Shown here: positions 42,732 through 52,179 of the stretch, piece by piece | Position numbering within the stretch: position 1 is the stretch's first letter | Layout of the letters: each line of letters begins with the position of its first letter | Assembly (NCBI GenBank): GCA_964486335.1 | Contig: CAZAMB010000006.1 | Span: 62,001 to 126,000 of the forward strand | Direction of reading: 5' to 3' | Length of the DNA stretch: 64,000 nt | Origin: CAZAMB01 sp964486335 | Lineage (GTDB): Bacteria; Planctomycetota; Phycisphaerae; UBA1845 | Program-made: the position numbers and the translations under genes | The notes under the pieces: model-generated | What the model was told of the DNA's origin: nothing | The model's database searches: none | What the model saw: only the letters and a program-made list of their open reading frames with translations

Positions 42732-44342
42732 TTACATCCGAAACACGCCATGGGAGCGTTCGGGGAACGGTGCGTGAAGCGACGCCGCGACACATAGTCC
42801 CAGCACGGTACGCGTGTCCGCCGGGTCGATGATTCCGTCGTCCCAAAGCCGGGCGGTACTGTAATAGGCACTGCTCTCGGCGGCATATTTTTCGAGCGTG
42901 GGACGCTTAAACTCCTCCTCTTCCGTCATCGACATCGGAGCTTCGCCTTTGGCCGCCATCTGATCCTTCTTGACCGTTAACAGTACGTTCGCGGCCTGAT
43001 CGCCCCCCATGACACTGATACGGGCGTTGGGCCACATGAACAAGAACCTCGGCTGATAGGCCCGCCCGCACATGCCGTAGTTGCCCGCCCCGTAGGACCC
43101 GCCAATGATGATGGTGAACTTCGGCACCGAGGCATTGCTCACAGCCGCGACCATCTTAGCCCCATCCCGGGCAATTCCCCCGGCCTCGAACTGCTTTCCA
43201 ACCATGAAGCCGGTGATGTTCTGAAGGAAGACAAGCGGTACGCGACGTTGGCTGCACATTTCCACGAAATGCGTCGTCTTCAGGGCGCTTTCGGAGAAGA
43301 GCACGCCGTTGTTGGCGACGATGCCAATCGGATACCCCCAGAGATGGGCAAAGCCGCACACCACAGTCGCTCCGTACAAGGCCTTGAACTCGTGGAACCG
43401 GCTACCGTCCACAATCCGGGCGATGACTTCGCGGACATCATAAGGCTTGCGAATGTCCTTCTGGATAACCCCGTAGATTCCGCCGGACTCATAGGCCGGC
43501 TCTTCCGGTGTCGCCATCTCCAAGTGAGTCGGCGGCTGGGCGTTGAGATGGGCGACAATGTGTCGTGCAATGGTGATGGCATCGTCGTCGTTCATTGCGT
43601 AATGGTCGGTGACGCCCGACGTTCGACAATGCACATCGGCCCCGCCAAGCTCCTCCGCCGTAACCACCTCGCCGGTGGCGGCCTTCACCAAGGGCGGACC
43701 GCCCAGGAAAATCGTGCCTTGATTTCGCACGATCACCGATTCATCGCTCATCGCGGGAACATAGGCCCCGCCCGCGGTGCAGGAGCCCATGACAACGGCA
43801 ACCTGTGGAATCCCCTTGGCTGACATGCGGGCCTGGTTATAGAAGATCCGCCCAAAGTGTTCTCGGTCGGGAAAGACCTCAGCCTGCAGCGGCAGGAATG
43901 CGCCGCCGGAGTCCACGAGGTAAACACACGGCAGGTGGTTTTCTTCGGCGATCTCCTGTGCCCGAAGATGTTTCTTCACGGTCATCGGGTAATAAGTGCC
44001 CCCTTTGACCGTCGCGTCATTGGCGACGAGAACGCACTGCCGACCTTCGACACGACCAATGCCGGTGACGATTCCCGCGCCGGGCGCGTCGTCGTCGTAC
44101 ATGCCATTGGCTGCCAGCGTGCTGAATTCGAGGAACGGGCTGTCGGGATCGATGAGCCGGTCGATTCGGTCGCGAACGAAGAGCTTGCCGCGACCGCGAT
44201 GCTTTTCCACGGTGGCTTCGCCGCCGCCTTCGCGAGCCTTGTCGGAACGCTGCCGGAGTTCGCTCACCAGCGACTCCATGTGCCGCTTGTTTTCAACAAA
44301 CGCCGCATCGGACGTGTTCAGTTTCGATTCCAGTCGATCCAT
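42732..44342 (-). CDS. Acyl-CoA carboxylase carboxyltransferase (beta) subunit
   Basis: 536 residues, full length for the methylcrotonyl/propionyl-CoA carboxylase beta family. Crotonase-type halves: GRGKLFVRDRIDRLIDP, PCVYLVDSGGAFLPLQAEVFPD, MGSCTAGGAYVPAM, LQNITGFMVG and GGSYGAGNYGMCGRAY, with EGEAAI-like end motifs absent. The DSGGAFLP and GFMVGKQFE blocks are most like methylcrotonyl-CoA carboxylase (leucine breakdown). It transfers carboxyl from biotin to acyl-CoA. The biotin-bearing alpha subunit is not adjacent in this window. Confidence 0.93.
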   Translation of the reverse strand: MDRLESKLNTSDAAFVENKRHMESLVSELRQRSDKAREGGGEATVEKHRGRGKLFVRDRIDRLIDPDSPFLEFSTLAANGMYDDDAPGAGIVTGIGRVEGRQCVLVANDATVKGGTYYPMTVKKHLRAQEIAEENHLPCVYLVDSGGAFLPLQAEVFPDREHFGRIFYNQARMSAKGIPQVAVVMGSCTAGGAYVPAMSDESVIVRNQGTIFLGGPPLVKAATGEVVTAEELGGADVHCRTSGVTDHYAMNDDDAITIARHIVAHLNAQPPTHLEMATPEEPAYESGGIYGVIQKDIRKPYDVREVIARIVDGSRFHEFKALYGATVVCGFAHLWGYPIGIVANNGVLFSESALKTTHFVEMCSQRRVPLVFLQNITGFMVGKQFEAGGIARDGAKMVAAVSNASVPKFTIIIGGSYGAGNYGMCGRAYQPRFLFMWPNARISVMGGDQAANVLLTVKKDQMAAKGEAPMSMTEEEEFKRPTLEKYAAESSAYYSTARLWDDGIIDPADTRTVLGLCVAASLHAPFPERSHGVFRM

Positions 44343-44457
44343 GCTTACCCGGTCTTAGCTGACAGTACTTGCCTTGAAAAGGCAGAACGAGAAGGCTCAC
44401 GTCACCAACCATAATAGTCGAAGCAGGAGTCGTCGAAAACCGGCGAATCGGAGTCGT

Positions 44458-45378
44458 TTACGCAGGGACGAGCACGGACGATTCGGACTTGGCGGCAATC
44501 CTGTTCTTTCGCTCGGCCATATCGAAATAAAGCCACGATGGGCGGCGTTCGATGCGCGTCGAAGTTTTCGTTCCGACGGCCAGGATCACGTCGCGGCGAC
44601 CGCTCGGACGGCACATGGGAAGCGGTGACATGACGGCTCGCAGAATGCCGGCGAGCGCATCTCGCCCGGCTCCGCGCGATTTGCGACCAAACGTCGTCAC
44701 TTCGATTGGCGTGAGTCCGCTTGCGCGAAACAGCCGATCGATTTCCGTCGGTGTATATTCGCGGTTGTGGCGGTTGGTGTCGAAACCGTTGTAAGGGTTC
44801 CACCCGCACGGTTGTTCGCCGATCAGGATGTTGACGACATTGCTCCATCGCACGGCATTGGGAGTGGTGAGCACGAATGTTCCGCCGGGTCGCAGAACGC
44901 GGTTCACTTCCGCCATCATCGCCATCGGGTCGATCGCCAGATGCTCTAGCACTTCAAGACAAAGAATGACGTCGAACGACTCGTCTTCCAGCGGAAACTC
45001 ATCACGCTCAACGTCGAAGACGGACATCCGTACGCCGTCGACGGCAATACCGTCGATCGCCAAACGCTCGGCCACGAATCCTGAATCAGGATAGGCCGTG
45101 TTCAATACGATCCCACGGTACCCAAGAAGCTCTCGATAGAAGGGCAGCCAGGCTCGCGAACTGCCGAGGTCAAGAAGCGTGAAATGGGCGTCTGACGCCG
45201 GGGGAATCCTCCCAAGTGTTTCGCGGAATCGCTGCCGTTCCACTCGCCAGACGTCATCCAGCGTTGCAGGAAATCCCTCCAAACTGATCCGCATCATCAT
45301 TCGGCGAAGTTCGCCGTCCGACAGTTCTTGAACAGGATGGGTCGAGAAACATCGCATTCGATGGATTATCGGTCGCAA
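44458..45378 (-). CDS. Class I SAM-dependent methyltransferase
   Basis: 306 residues from a TTG with GGGGAAG upstream; an ATG seven codons in (45357) is also possible but has no site. The SAM-binding loop is LLDLGSSRAWLPF, followed by ESFDVILCLEVLEHLAIDP and RVLRPGGTFVLTTPN. The substrate-binding part (NPYNGFDTNRHNREYTPTEI) resembles enzymes acting on sugars or lipids of glycan pathways, but the substrate is unknown. It diverges from the HDOD gene by about 200 bp. Confidence 0.85.
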   Translation of the reverse strand: MRPIIHRMRCFSTHPVQELSDGELRRMMMRISLEGFPATLDDVWRVERQRFRETLGRIPPASDAHFTLLDLGSSRAWLPFYRELLGYRGIVLNTAYPDSGFVAERLAIDGIAVDGVRMSVFDVERDEFPLEDESFDVILCLEVLEHLAIDPMAMMAEVNRVLRPGGTFVLTTPNAVRWSNVVNILIGEQPCGWNPYNGFDTNRHNREYTPTEIDRLFRASGLTPIEVTTFGRKSRGAGRDALAGILRAVMSPLPMCRPSGRRDVILAVGTKTSTRIERRPSWLYFDMAERKNRIAAKSESSVLVPA

Positions 45379-45581
45379 CCAAAGGCTTCCCCAGTCGGCC
45401 TTTGACGCAACATCGTAAACTCGATTCTCGGACCTTCAAAATCGTGGATATCGCAACTGAGACGGCATCGATTCCGATGAAACACGCGTAGCTCCGCTTG
45501 ATACTTGGCGGGTTGCGCTACATTCCGCGCCAATCCGGACGACGCGCCGGCACATTGTCACGGCGAAAAGGGAAGGGATTC

Positions 45582-46655
45582 ATGGGGTTCTGGTCCTGGT
45601 TGTTTGGAAAACTGAGCGAACCCTCCTCCCAAGCGCCGACAGAACGCTCGGTGCCGAAGCGCAACGTCCACGCCAACGCGACCACTGCGCTTTTGGAGCC
45701 TCGCAAACCAGACCACGACGCCGAATCCGCCACCGGGAACGAATGCCGTCCCTGGTTTACACCCGCGCCGAGCGCGCTATTGGAACTGGCCGAACCGCGA
45801 TTGCCGGAATGCGAGGGCGACGCCATCGTCCTCGAGAACATCCTGATTTCGCATTTCGACGGACACGATCTGAGCATGCCCATGCTGCACAATGTGGCCG
45901 AGCGAGTCCTGCCGATGATCCGCGGCGTGGACAGCAATTTGCCGGCCGCCGCGCGCGAGATTGGCGAAGATCAAGTGCTTGCCGCCGCGGTTCTTCGAAC
46001 CGTGAATTCGCCGCTCTACCGGGGCGTTGAAAAGATTTCATCCGTCCAGCGCGCCGTCGCCCGACTGGGTGTGCGAACACTGCGAACGCTGCTCATGCAC
46101 CAATCGCTTCGCGGCGCGATCTTCGATCGCCGGGGGGCCGCCAGTCGTTTTGCGGATATGCTCTGGACTCGTTCGCTGGCGTCGGCCGGCATCATGCGCG
46201 GGCTGGCTCGATTTACGGGCATGGATCAGGATGAAGCCTATCTGTTAGGCCTGCTTCACGACATTGGCAGCGTCATCGTGCTTCGAATCGTCCAAAATGA
46301 AGAAAAAGGCGGTTTCGCCGACGTTGATCTCGATACCTTTGAATACTTGTGCCGCCAATCTCATCAGGAATTCGGCGAACTTGTCGCCCAAGCATGGGGC
46401 CTGCCACCGGATGTAAAGTCGCTGATCGCGGATCACCACCGCCATCCTGCCGCCGACGATCCGCTCCGAAAACAGCGATTGATGCTGATTCTCACAGAGA
46501 TGATTTCGGCTGGCCTCCATTATGCCCCGCCGGAAAACTACAATCTGCTTGAAGCTACGGCCGCGCGAGAGCTCGGTTTGTCAAGCCGCCCAGACTACGT
46601 TAATTGGCTGACCGCGCTTCCCGCCGAAATCGACGAGTTCATCGCAGAATCCTGA
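45582..46655 (+). CDS. HDOD domain signalling protein
   Basis: 357 residues from the ATG at 45582 with GGGAAGGG upstream. The N-terminal 75 residues are low complexity, starting with the aromatic MGFWSWLFGKL, which could be a membrane-contact helix. The HDOD domain follows (VLAAAVLRTVNSPLYRGVEKISSVQRAVARLG in outline; LLHDIGSVIVLRI; HQEFGELVAQAWGLPPDVKSLIADHH). HDOD proteins are regulators in c-di-GMP and stress pathways, usually without enzymatic activity. No EAL or receiver domain is attached. Confidence 0.9.
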   Translation: MGFWSWLFGKLSEPSSQAPTERSVPKRNVHANATTALLEPRKPDHDAESATGNECRPWFTPAPSALLELAEPRLPECEGDAIVLENILISHFDGHDLSMPMLHNVAERVLPMIRGVDSNLPAAAREIGEDQVLAAAVLRTVNSPLYRGVEKISSVQRAVARLGVRTLRTLLMHQSLRGAIFDRRGAASRFADMLWTRSLASAGIMRGLARFTGMDQDEAYLLGLLHDIGSVIVLRIVQNEEKGGFADVDLDTFEYLCRQSHQEFGELVAQAWGLPPDVKSLIADHHRHPAADDPLRKQRLMLILTEMISAGLHYAPPENYNLLEATAARELGLSSRPDYVNWLTALPAEIDEFIAES

Positions 46656-46760
46656 TCCAGGTTGTCATCGCCCTTCCTCAGACACAAAAATCCTCGTGCA
46701 GGTTGAATCCCTACTGCTGCAAACGCAAAACGCAAATCTGAAAGATTTTCTGCTTTTTGA

Positions 46761-46790
46761 TTGACGATTGAACTTGTCGGTATCTATGAT
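46761..46790 (+). promoter_or_regulatory. Sigma-70-type promoter upstream of the subtilase
   Basis: TTGACG (46761-46766), an 18-base spacer, TATGAT (46785-46790). It lies within the 323-bp gap before the protease start at 46979, giving a leader of about 180 nt. The rest of the gap holds nothing I recognise. Confidence 0.6.
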
Positions 46791-46978
46791 GCTCCTTCAT
46801 GTTTTATCGGCGCGTGTAACGTGCGTTTGTCATGTTGATATCTCGTTCCGTTGCGTCGGATCAAGGTTTTTTCCTCAGGTCATGGACCTTCCACTCGTTG
46901 TGGAAGGGATATTCGCATCGCGCGATGCGGAAGGGTCGCGGGAGTAGAGGAAGGCACTTCAAAGTCGGAGGAACACAC

Positions 46979-49615
46979 ATGAGAGAATCCAGGGAGTCGT
47001 CAGCGTTGTCCGGATTCCGCGGGATGGTGAATGGAATTGTTCTGGCGATGTTCACCGCGGGAACCATCGCGTGGGGCGTCGACAAACAACCCCAGCGAGG
47101 CTCGGATCGCGGAGATCTGGCGTCGCCGGCTGTCGCTGTTGAGCTGCAAATCGCCGATGACGAGGCGAGTCTGCGGAATCCGATTGACGCCGATCAATTC
47201 GATTCGGCAGTGGAAGCGGCGCGGATTGAAGTTTCGCAAAAAGAAACCGCGGCGATGCTGTCGAACGGCAAGCCGAACGGGCTCAGCGTGCTCGTGCATT
47301 TTGATCCCGCGACGGACTTCGGTCGCGGCGCGCCGGGTCCGGCACGACTCGCGGTTCGACAATTCGCGGCCTTGAAGAATGCGAAAGTGCAATTCGAATA
47401 CGACATTCTTCCAAATGTCGTCAACGTGCGCGGCGTCACCAAGGAAGAGATCGAAGAATTGCAAGCGATTCCCGGCATAGTGCGGATTGAAGATGACAAG
47501 ATCTACCAGCTATCGGCCCATGACAGCATGCCGCTGATCCGCGGGCTGGAAAGCCAGAAGACCAGCGCGGGCTTTAACGCGCGGGGTGCCGGAACCCGCG
47601 TCTGCATTATCGACTCCGGCATTCGCGCCGATCACGTTATGTTCGCCGGACGCGTCGACACCGCCGCCGGATGGGACTATTACAACAACGATTCCGATCC
47701 GAACGACGACAACGGGCACGGAACCAACGTCGCGGGAATCGCAGTGGGCGGCGACGGGTTTACGGTGAATTTTGGTACTTGTGGCCCCGAGCCGTTTCAG
47801 GGGGTTGCCCCCGGTGCGACGCTTATTGGAGTCAAGGTTTGCAGCTCGGGCGGAAGCTGTCCGACGTCGAGCATCGTGTCGGGAATCAATCGGTGTGCTT
47901 CAACGACACTTCCCGGTGGGCAGGCCGACGTCATCAACATGAGCCTCGGCGGCGGTCAGTTCAGCGGAACCTGTGATACGGATTCGTCGGCCGTGGCCGC
48001 CAACAACGCCTCCAATGCCGGCGTAACGGTGGTCGCGGCGGCGGGCAACAACGGTTTTTCGAATGCCCTTGGTTCGCCGGCCTGCGGTTCGCAGGTCATC
48101 GCCGTGGGCGCCACCTATGATTCCAACTTTCCCAATTGCCAAGACACAAACAGCAGCTTTACCTGGTGCTTGAATTCTTTCTGCACGAGCACCTGCACCG
48201 ACAATCCGGCGCTTCAGGACAACCGTGTCTGCTTCAGCAATCGCAGTGTCAATCTGGACGTGGCCGCACCCGGATCAGTGATCTGGTCGGCGTCGAATGC
48301 AGGGGCGTCGAGCGTCGTCGGGTTTTCGGGAACCAGTCAGGCATCGCCGCATGTAGCAGGTCTGGCGGCCTTGATTTTGGGCATGGATCCATCGCTGACG
48401 CCGGCTGAAGTTCGTACGATCATTCGCAGCGGCTCAATTGATTTGGGCACGGCCGGGTTTGACACAAGTTTCGGCTACGGTCGCATCGACGTGCTGAATA
48501 CCCTCGCCCTCGTTGCCCCGCCGCCAGGCTGCACGAACAACTCGCAGTGCGATGACGGTTTGTGGTGCAACGGCGCTGAGCAGTGCATCAGCAGCACCTG
48601 CCAGGCCGGAACCGCGCCGAACTGCAACGACGGCATCGCCTGCACTTCGGATTCGTGCAATGAAAGCACCGATTCGTGCAACAACGTGCCGAACAACGGG
48701 GCATGCGACGACGGCTTGTTCTGCAACGGCGCGGAAACGTGCAGCGCAACACTCGGCTGTCAGGCGGGCAGCGATCCGTGCGGCGGCCAGCCATGCAACG
48801 AAATCACTGACACGTGCGGCGCGGCCGACAACCGTGAACTGTGGGTCTCATTCCAAAACAATGCCAATGTACCGGGAGTGGGCGTCGTCGCCAATGAGGA
48901 CATTGTCATGTACAGCTATGCGACGGGAACGTGGTCGATGATGTTCGACGGCAGCGACGTGGGAATCGCAGCGCTTTCCATCGTCGGAATGTCGGTGCTG
49001 GACAATGGCGACATCCTGATGTCATTCCAGGCGGCAGGCACTGTACCGGGTCTGATCGGCGGACCAAGCGGAACGTCGGTGGATGACTCCGACATCGTTC
49101 GTTTCGTGCCGACGGTTTTAGGCCCGAACACTTCCGGCACGTTCTATTTCCATTTTGACGGAAGCGATGTCGGTTTGACGGCGAACAGCGAGGACATCGA
49201 CGCGATCGCGGTTCACAGCGACGGTCGATTGATCATCTCGACAACGGGATCGGTGAGCGCGACAGGCGCCTCCGGCGTTGATGAAGACTTGCTCATTTTC
49301 AACGCCACGAGTCTTGGCTCTGCGACGGCTGGAAGCTTTTCGATGTTCTTCGATGGCAGTGACGTGGGATTGAGCACGTCAAACACCGAAGACGTGGATT
49401 CAGCCCGGTACACGGTCAATGGCACGCTGTTGCTTTCGACGATTGGGGCATTCTCCGTCACGGGCGCGTCGGGCGATGATGAGGACCTTTTTGAATTCTT
49501 CCCGGGAACGTATGGTGCGACAACGTCGGGGACATTCGCGCCGTATTTGAGCCTGACGACGCTGGGCATCAGCGCGTCGGAAGACGTGAACGCCATCAGC
49601 GTGGTTTGGAGATGA
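46979..49615 (+). CDS. Secreted subtilisin-like protease (S8) with cysteine-rich and beta-repeat C-terminus
   Basis: 878 residues from the ATG at 46979, with GGAGGA six bases upstream. A signal-type hydrophobic segment (about 17-33), an I9-like propeptide (about 100-175), and the peptidase S8 domain with Asp212 (CIIDSGIRADH), His247 (NDDNGHGTNVAG), Asn357 (AAAGNNG) and Ser453 (GTSQASPHVAG). Two cysteine-rich DDGLxCNGxExC modules follow, then a C-terminal region with repeats of FDGSDVGL and EDxDA/S, about three copies. Secreted to the surface or outside. Substrate unknown. It has its own promoter and terminator. Confidence 0.94.
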   Translation: MRESRESSALSGFRGMVNGIVLAMFTAGTIAWGVDKQPQRGSDRGDLASPAVAVELQIADDEASLRNPIDADQFDSAVEAARIEVSQKETAAMLSNGKPNGLSVLVHFDPATDFGRGAPGPARLAVRQFAALKNAKVQFEYDILPNVVNVRGVTKEEIEELQAIPGIVRIEDDKIYQLSAHDSMPLIRGLESQKTSAGFNARGAGTRVCIIDSGIRADHVMFAGRVDTAAGWDYYNNDSDPNDDNGHGTNVAGIAVGGDGFTVNFGTCGPEPFQGVAPGATLIGVKVCSSGGSCPTSSIVSGINRCASTTLPGGQADVINMSLGGGQFSGTCDTDSSAVAANNASNAGVTVVAAAGNNGFSNALGSPACGSQVIAVGATYDSNFPNCQDTNSSFTWCLNSFCTSTCTDNPALQDNRVCFSNRSVNLDVAAPGSVIWSASNAGASSVVGFSGTSQASPHVAGLAALILGMDPSLTPAEVRTIIRSGSIDLGTAGFDTSFGYGRIDVLNTLALVAPPPGCTNNSQCDDGLWCNGAEQCISSTCQAGTAPNCNDGIACTSDSCNESTDSCNNVPNNGACDDGLFCNGAETCSATLGCQAGSDPCGGQPCNEITDTCGAADNRELWVSFQNNANVPGVGVVANEDIVMYSYATGTWSMMFDGSDVGIAALSIVGMSVLDNGDILMSFQAAGTVPGLIGGPSGTSVDDSDIVRFVPTVLGPNTSGTFYFHFDGSDVGLTANSEDIDAIAVHSDGRLIISTTGSVSATGASGVDEDLLIFNATSLGSATAGSFSMFFDGSDVGLSTSNTEDVDSARYTVNGTLLLSTIGAFSVTGASGDDEDLFEFFPGTYGATTSGTFAPYLSLTTLGISASEDVNAISVVWR

Positions 49616-49680
49616 CGTGGACTGTTGAATCAACCGGGTGAATCGACCCTGTTTCTCGACAAGAACCAATGGTGATTCCA

Positions 49681-49716
49681 GGACCCGCGCGGTCAGGTGG
49701 CTGATCGCGCGGGTCC
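49681..49716 (+). terminator. Strong hairpin terminator after the subtilase
   Basis: GGACCCGCGCG (49681-49691) pairs perfectly with CGCGCGGGTCC (49706-49716). The helix continues inward with GTCAG/CTGAT, closing on a GTGG tetraloop: 16 bp in all. ATTCATTTC follows on the plus strand. It lies between two convergent genes. Confidence 0.8.
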
Positions 49717-49763
49717 ATTCATTTCGGGGATTTCCGTGAATGCGCGGGTAGCAGCCTGACCTG

Positions 49764-50687
49764 TTATGGTCTCGTCGACTTCCACCATTCAACGGTCCGG
49801 ATCAGACCGCTGCTGAGAGGCACCTGGGGATTGTAACCAAGAACGGACCGCGCTTTGCCGATGTCGGCCACGTAGCGCGTGACCTCGCCGGTTCGCGAAG
49901 GTTCATAGGTCACATTGGGTGTCTTGCTCAACACAAGCGAAACAAGATTGACGACATCGACCAACGAATTGCCCAACCCATAGGCCAGGTTGATCGTCTG
50001 GCCAACGACACGTCGACTGAACATCGCGTCAATCCCGGAAACGACGCCCGACACGCAATCATCGATGTAAGTGAAATCGAGGATCTTTTCCTTTCCAAAC
50101 ACTGTGATCGGATCGCCTCGATCAATTCGATCGATGAAAAGCGGAATCACCCGTTCAAGGCGATCAATGTCATTGTCGTATCGGCCATAGACGTTGCTGA
50201 AACGAAAAACAAGAAATGGAAGATCGTAGCATTGGGCGTACGAGTAAATAAACGCCTCACCCGCGATCTTGCTCGCGCTGTACGGACTCTCGGCGACGAC
50301 GAAGTCGGCGGCGTCCTCGTCGGTCACGTGGCGATGAATGTCCCCATAAACTTCGCGCGAGCTGGCAAAGACGATCGGCAGCGAGTGGATTCGGCAATAC
50401 TCGAGCGTCGTGAAGAGCATGGCCACGTTATCCATGGCCTTCCGGGGATTCTCGACGAGTTCGTAGACCTTGGCGTTCGCGGCGAGGTGGACCACGACGT
50501 CGAAGCCTCCGGTCTTGGGAAGGTCGCCGGGGCCGGCCTTCGAAAGATCGAGCAACGTCGTTGGAATGCGATCGGTCCAGGTGTTCTTGCGGTTGTCGAT
50601 GCCGGTTACGGAGTCGCCGCGTTCGAGAAGCGCCAAGCCAAGGTTGGTTCCGATCTGTCCGCTCGATCCCGTGATGAGGACATTCAT
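49764..50687 (-). CDS. NAD-dependent nucleotide-sugar epimerase/dehydratase
   Basis: 307 residues from the ATG at 50687; a longer frame adds 23 residues before the Rossmann start. It has MNVLITGSSGQIGTNLG, Asp/Asn of VTGIDNRKN, the SSREVYGD region and the catalytic YSASKIAGE (YxxxK), then VFRFSNVYG. It belongs to the extended SDR family (UDP-glucose 4-epimerase/dTDP-glucose dehydratase-like). It diverges from the GT2 gene at 50893, which together suggests glycan synthesis. Exact substrate not readable. Confidence 0.92.
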   Translation of the reverse strand: MNVLITGSSGQIGTNLGLALLERGDSVTGIDNRKNTWTDRIPTTLLDLSKAGPGDLPKTGGFDVVVHLAANAKVYELVENPRKAMDNVAMLFTTLEYCRIHSLPIVFASSREVYGDIHRHVTDEDAADFVVAESPYSASKIAGEAFIYSYAQCYDLPFLVFRFSNVYGRYDNDIDRLERVIPLFIDRIDRGDPITVFGKEKILDFTYIDDCVSGVVSGIDAMFSRRVVGQTINLAYGLGNSLVDVVNLVSLVLSKTPNVTYEPSRTGEVTRYVADIGKARSVLGYNPQVPLSSGLIRTVEWWKSTRP

Positions 50688-50892
50688 GCGCGGTTTCTCG
50701 ACGATCGGCGATGAAAGCACCCGGTTCGATCCGGTTCGCCATGACGCGACCACCAAGCTAACTTCCCTTCCTTACGACGACAAGGGCAATCGAGTTCTTG
50801 GCCCGTTGCACCACTGTTTCACCGTGGAAGGCGGAGGTAGGATGCCCGTTGGTCTTGCGACCCGATTCAATATTGCGACGTATTGAGGTTGA

Positions 50893-51594
50893 ATGAAGCT
50901 GTCGATCGTCATTCCGGTGTATAACGAGCGGTGCACGCTCGAGGAACTCGTTGCCCGCGTTCTTGCCGTCGATACGGGTCTCGATCGAGAGGTCATTCTC
51001 GTCGACGACGGCAGCACCGACGGCACTCGAGACCTTTATCCGAAGATCACCGCTCGCTGGCCCGATGCCGGACTGCGCGTGCATCTTCAACCCCAAAACC
51101 GCGGAAAGGGCGCGGCGGTTCGCGCGGGCTTCGGACTGGCCACGGGCGATATTCTGCTCATTCAGGACGCCGACCTGGAATACGACCCGCGCGACTACCC
51201 GCGGTTGCTTCGCCCCATTTTGGAAGGCAAGGCCGACGTCGTGTACGGGTCACGTTTCATGGGATCCGACTTCCATCGCGTTCACCTGTTCTGGCACATG
51301 GTGGGCAACAAGTTTCTCACCCTGTTATCCAACATGCTGACCAACCTCAACCTGACCGACATGGAGACCTGCTACAAGGTGATGAAGGTCGACGTGGTGA
51401 AGTCGCTCAAGCTCCGCAGTGATACCTTCACCATCGAGCCGGAAATCACAGCCAAAGTCGCCCGCGGGCGCTGGCGGATTTACGAAGTGGGGATCAGCTA
51501 CGCCGGTCGCGACTATGCCGAGGGGAAGAAGATCGGACCAATGGACGGCTTCAAGGCCCTTTGGGCGATCCTGCGGTTTCGGTTTTCGGATTGA
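50893..51594 (+). CDS. Glycosyltransferase family 2 (polyprenyl-phosphate sugar transferase-like)
   Basis: 233 residues. LSIVIPVYNERCTLEELV, the nucleotide site VDDGSTDGT, NRGKGAAVRAGF, the metal site QDADLEYDP, and the C-terminal TDMETCYKVMK and EPEITAKVARGRWRIYEVGISY. This pattern is typical of dolichol/undecaprenyl-phosphate glucose or mannose synthases without membrane helices. It may supply lipid-linked sugar to GT39-type membrane enzymes such as the ones at 1-1321 and 55725-57845, but that link is inference. Confidence 0.92.
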   Translation: MKLSIVIPVYNERCTLEELVARVLAVDTGLDREVILVDDGSTDGTRDLYPKITARWPDAGLRVHLQPQNRGKGAAVRAGFGLATGDILLIQDADLEYDPRDYPRLLRPILEGKADVVYGSRFMGSDFHRVHLFWHMVGNKFLTLLSNMLTNLNLTDMETCYKVMKVDVVKSLKLRSDTFTIEPEITAKVARGRWRIYEVGISYAGRDYAEGKKIGPMDGFKALWAILRFRFSD

Positions 51595-51613
51595 CGATAA
51601 TCCAACGCCGGCT

Positions 51614-51979
51614 TCAAGGAAATAGAAACTGAAGTCCGACAATGCAGGTTTCGTCCGGCGTCTCGGTGCAGTGGCGTACGACCGCGCGACCGTGAAAGCT
51701 CATTTCCGGCTCGTGAATCGCGATGCCCAGTTCCATTCCGGGTGTCAGCGGTTCGTCGCAACGCAGCCCAACGCCCGTTGTGCTCAGGTTGATGGATGAG
51801 GCCAGCGCGTGACGCTCACTTCCCGCCTCCGGGATCCAAAGCTCAATGGTTCCCGGAAATGACCACCGCTGAGCATTTCGTCGGCCGTGCCACGCGGAGC
51901 CACGACCGGCTCGTTGCCTCCCCGTCAACAGTTGCGCCACCGATTCCGGCGAGAGCGCGCAGATTTCCGTCGCGTCCAT
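51614..51979 (-). CDS. PilZ domain protein (c-di-GMP binding candidate)
   Basis: 121 residues from the ATG at 51979. The PilZ c-di-GMP motifs are present: an arginine-rich box RRNAQR and the NLSTTGVGL (D/NxSxxG) motif, then GMELGIAIHEPEMSFHGRAVVRH and a final VGLQFLFP beta strand. A single-domain receptor. It lies downstream of copA and a GT2 gene on the same strand. Its targets could include the Tad pilus or glycan synthesis; neither is shown by sequence. Confidence 0.85.
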   Translation of the reverse strand: MDATEICALSPESVAQLLTGRQRAGRGSAWHGRRNAQRWSFPGTIELWIPEAGSERHALASSINLSTTGVGLRCDEPLTPGMELGIAIHEPEMSFHGRAVVRHCTETPDETCIVGLQFLFP

Positions 51980-52179
51980 GATGTTACTCCCTGGCCGGGC
52001 GACGCGGACGGGGGCGAGGCATCGCCGGGTAATCCAAGGACCGTCGCGGGCCATCCGAACTTGCATGGGGCGGCCTTCATGCGGTCCGGACGAATTCTAC
52101 GATACGAAGCGGCAATGAGTTGCAGGTTATCGGCCGGATGATAAAGAAGACCTGACGCCGTTTCGCGTGCTCCCGGCCA

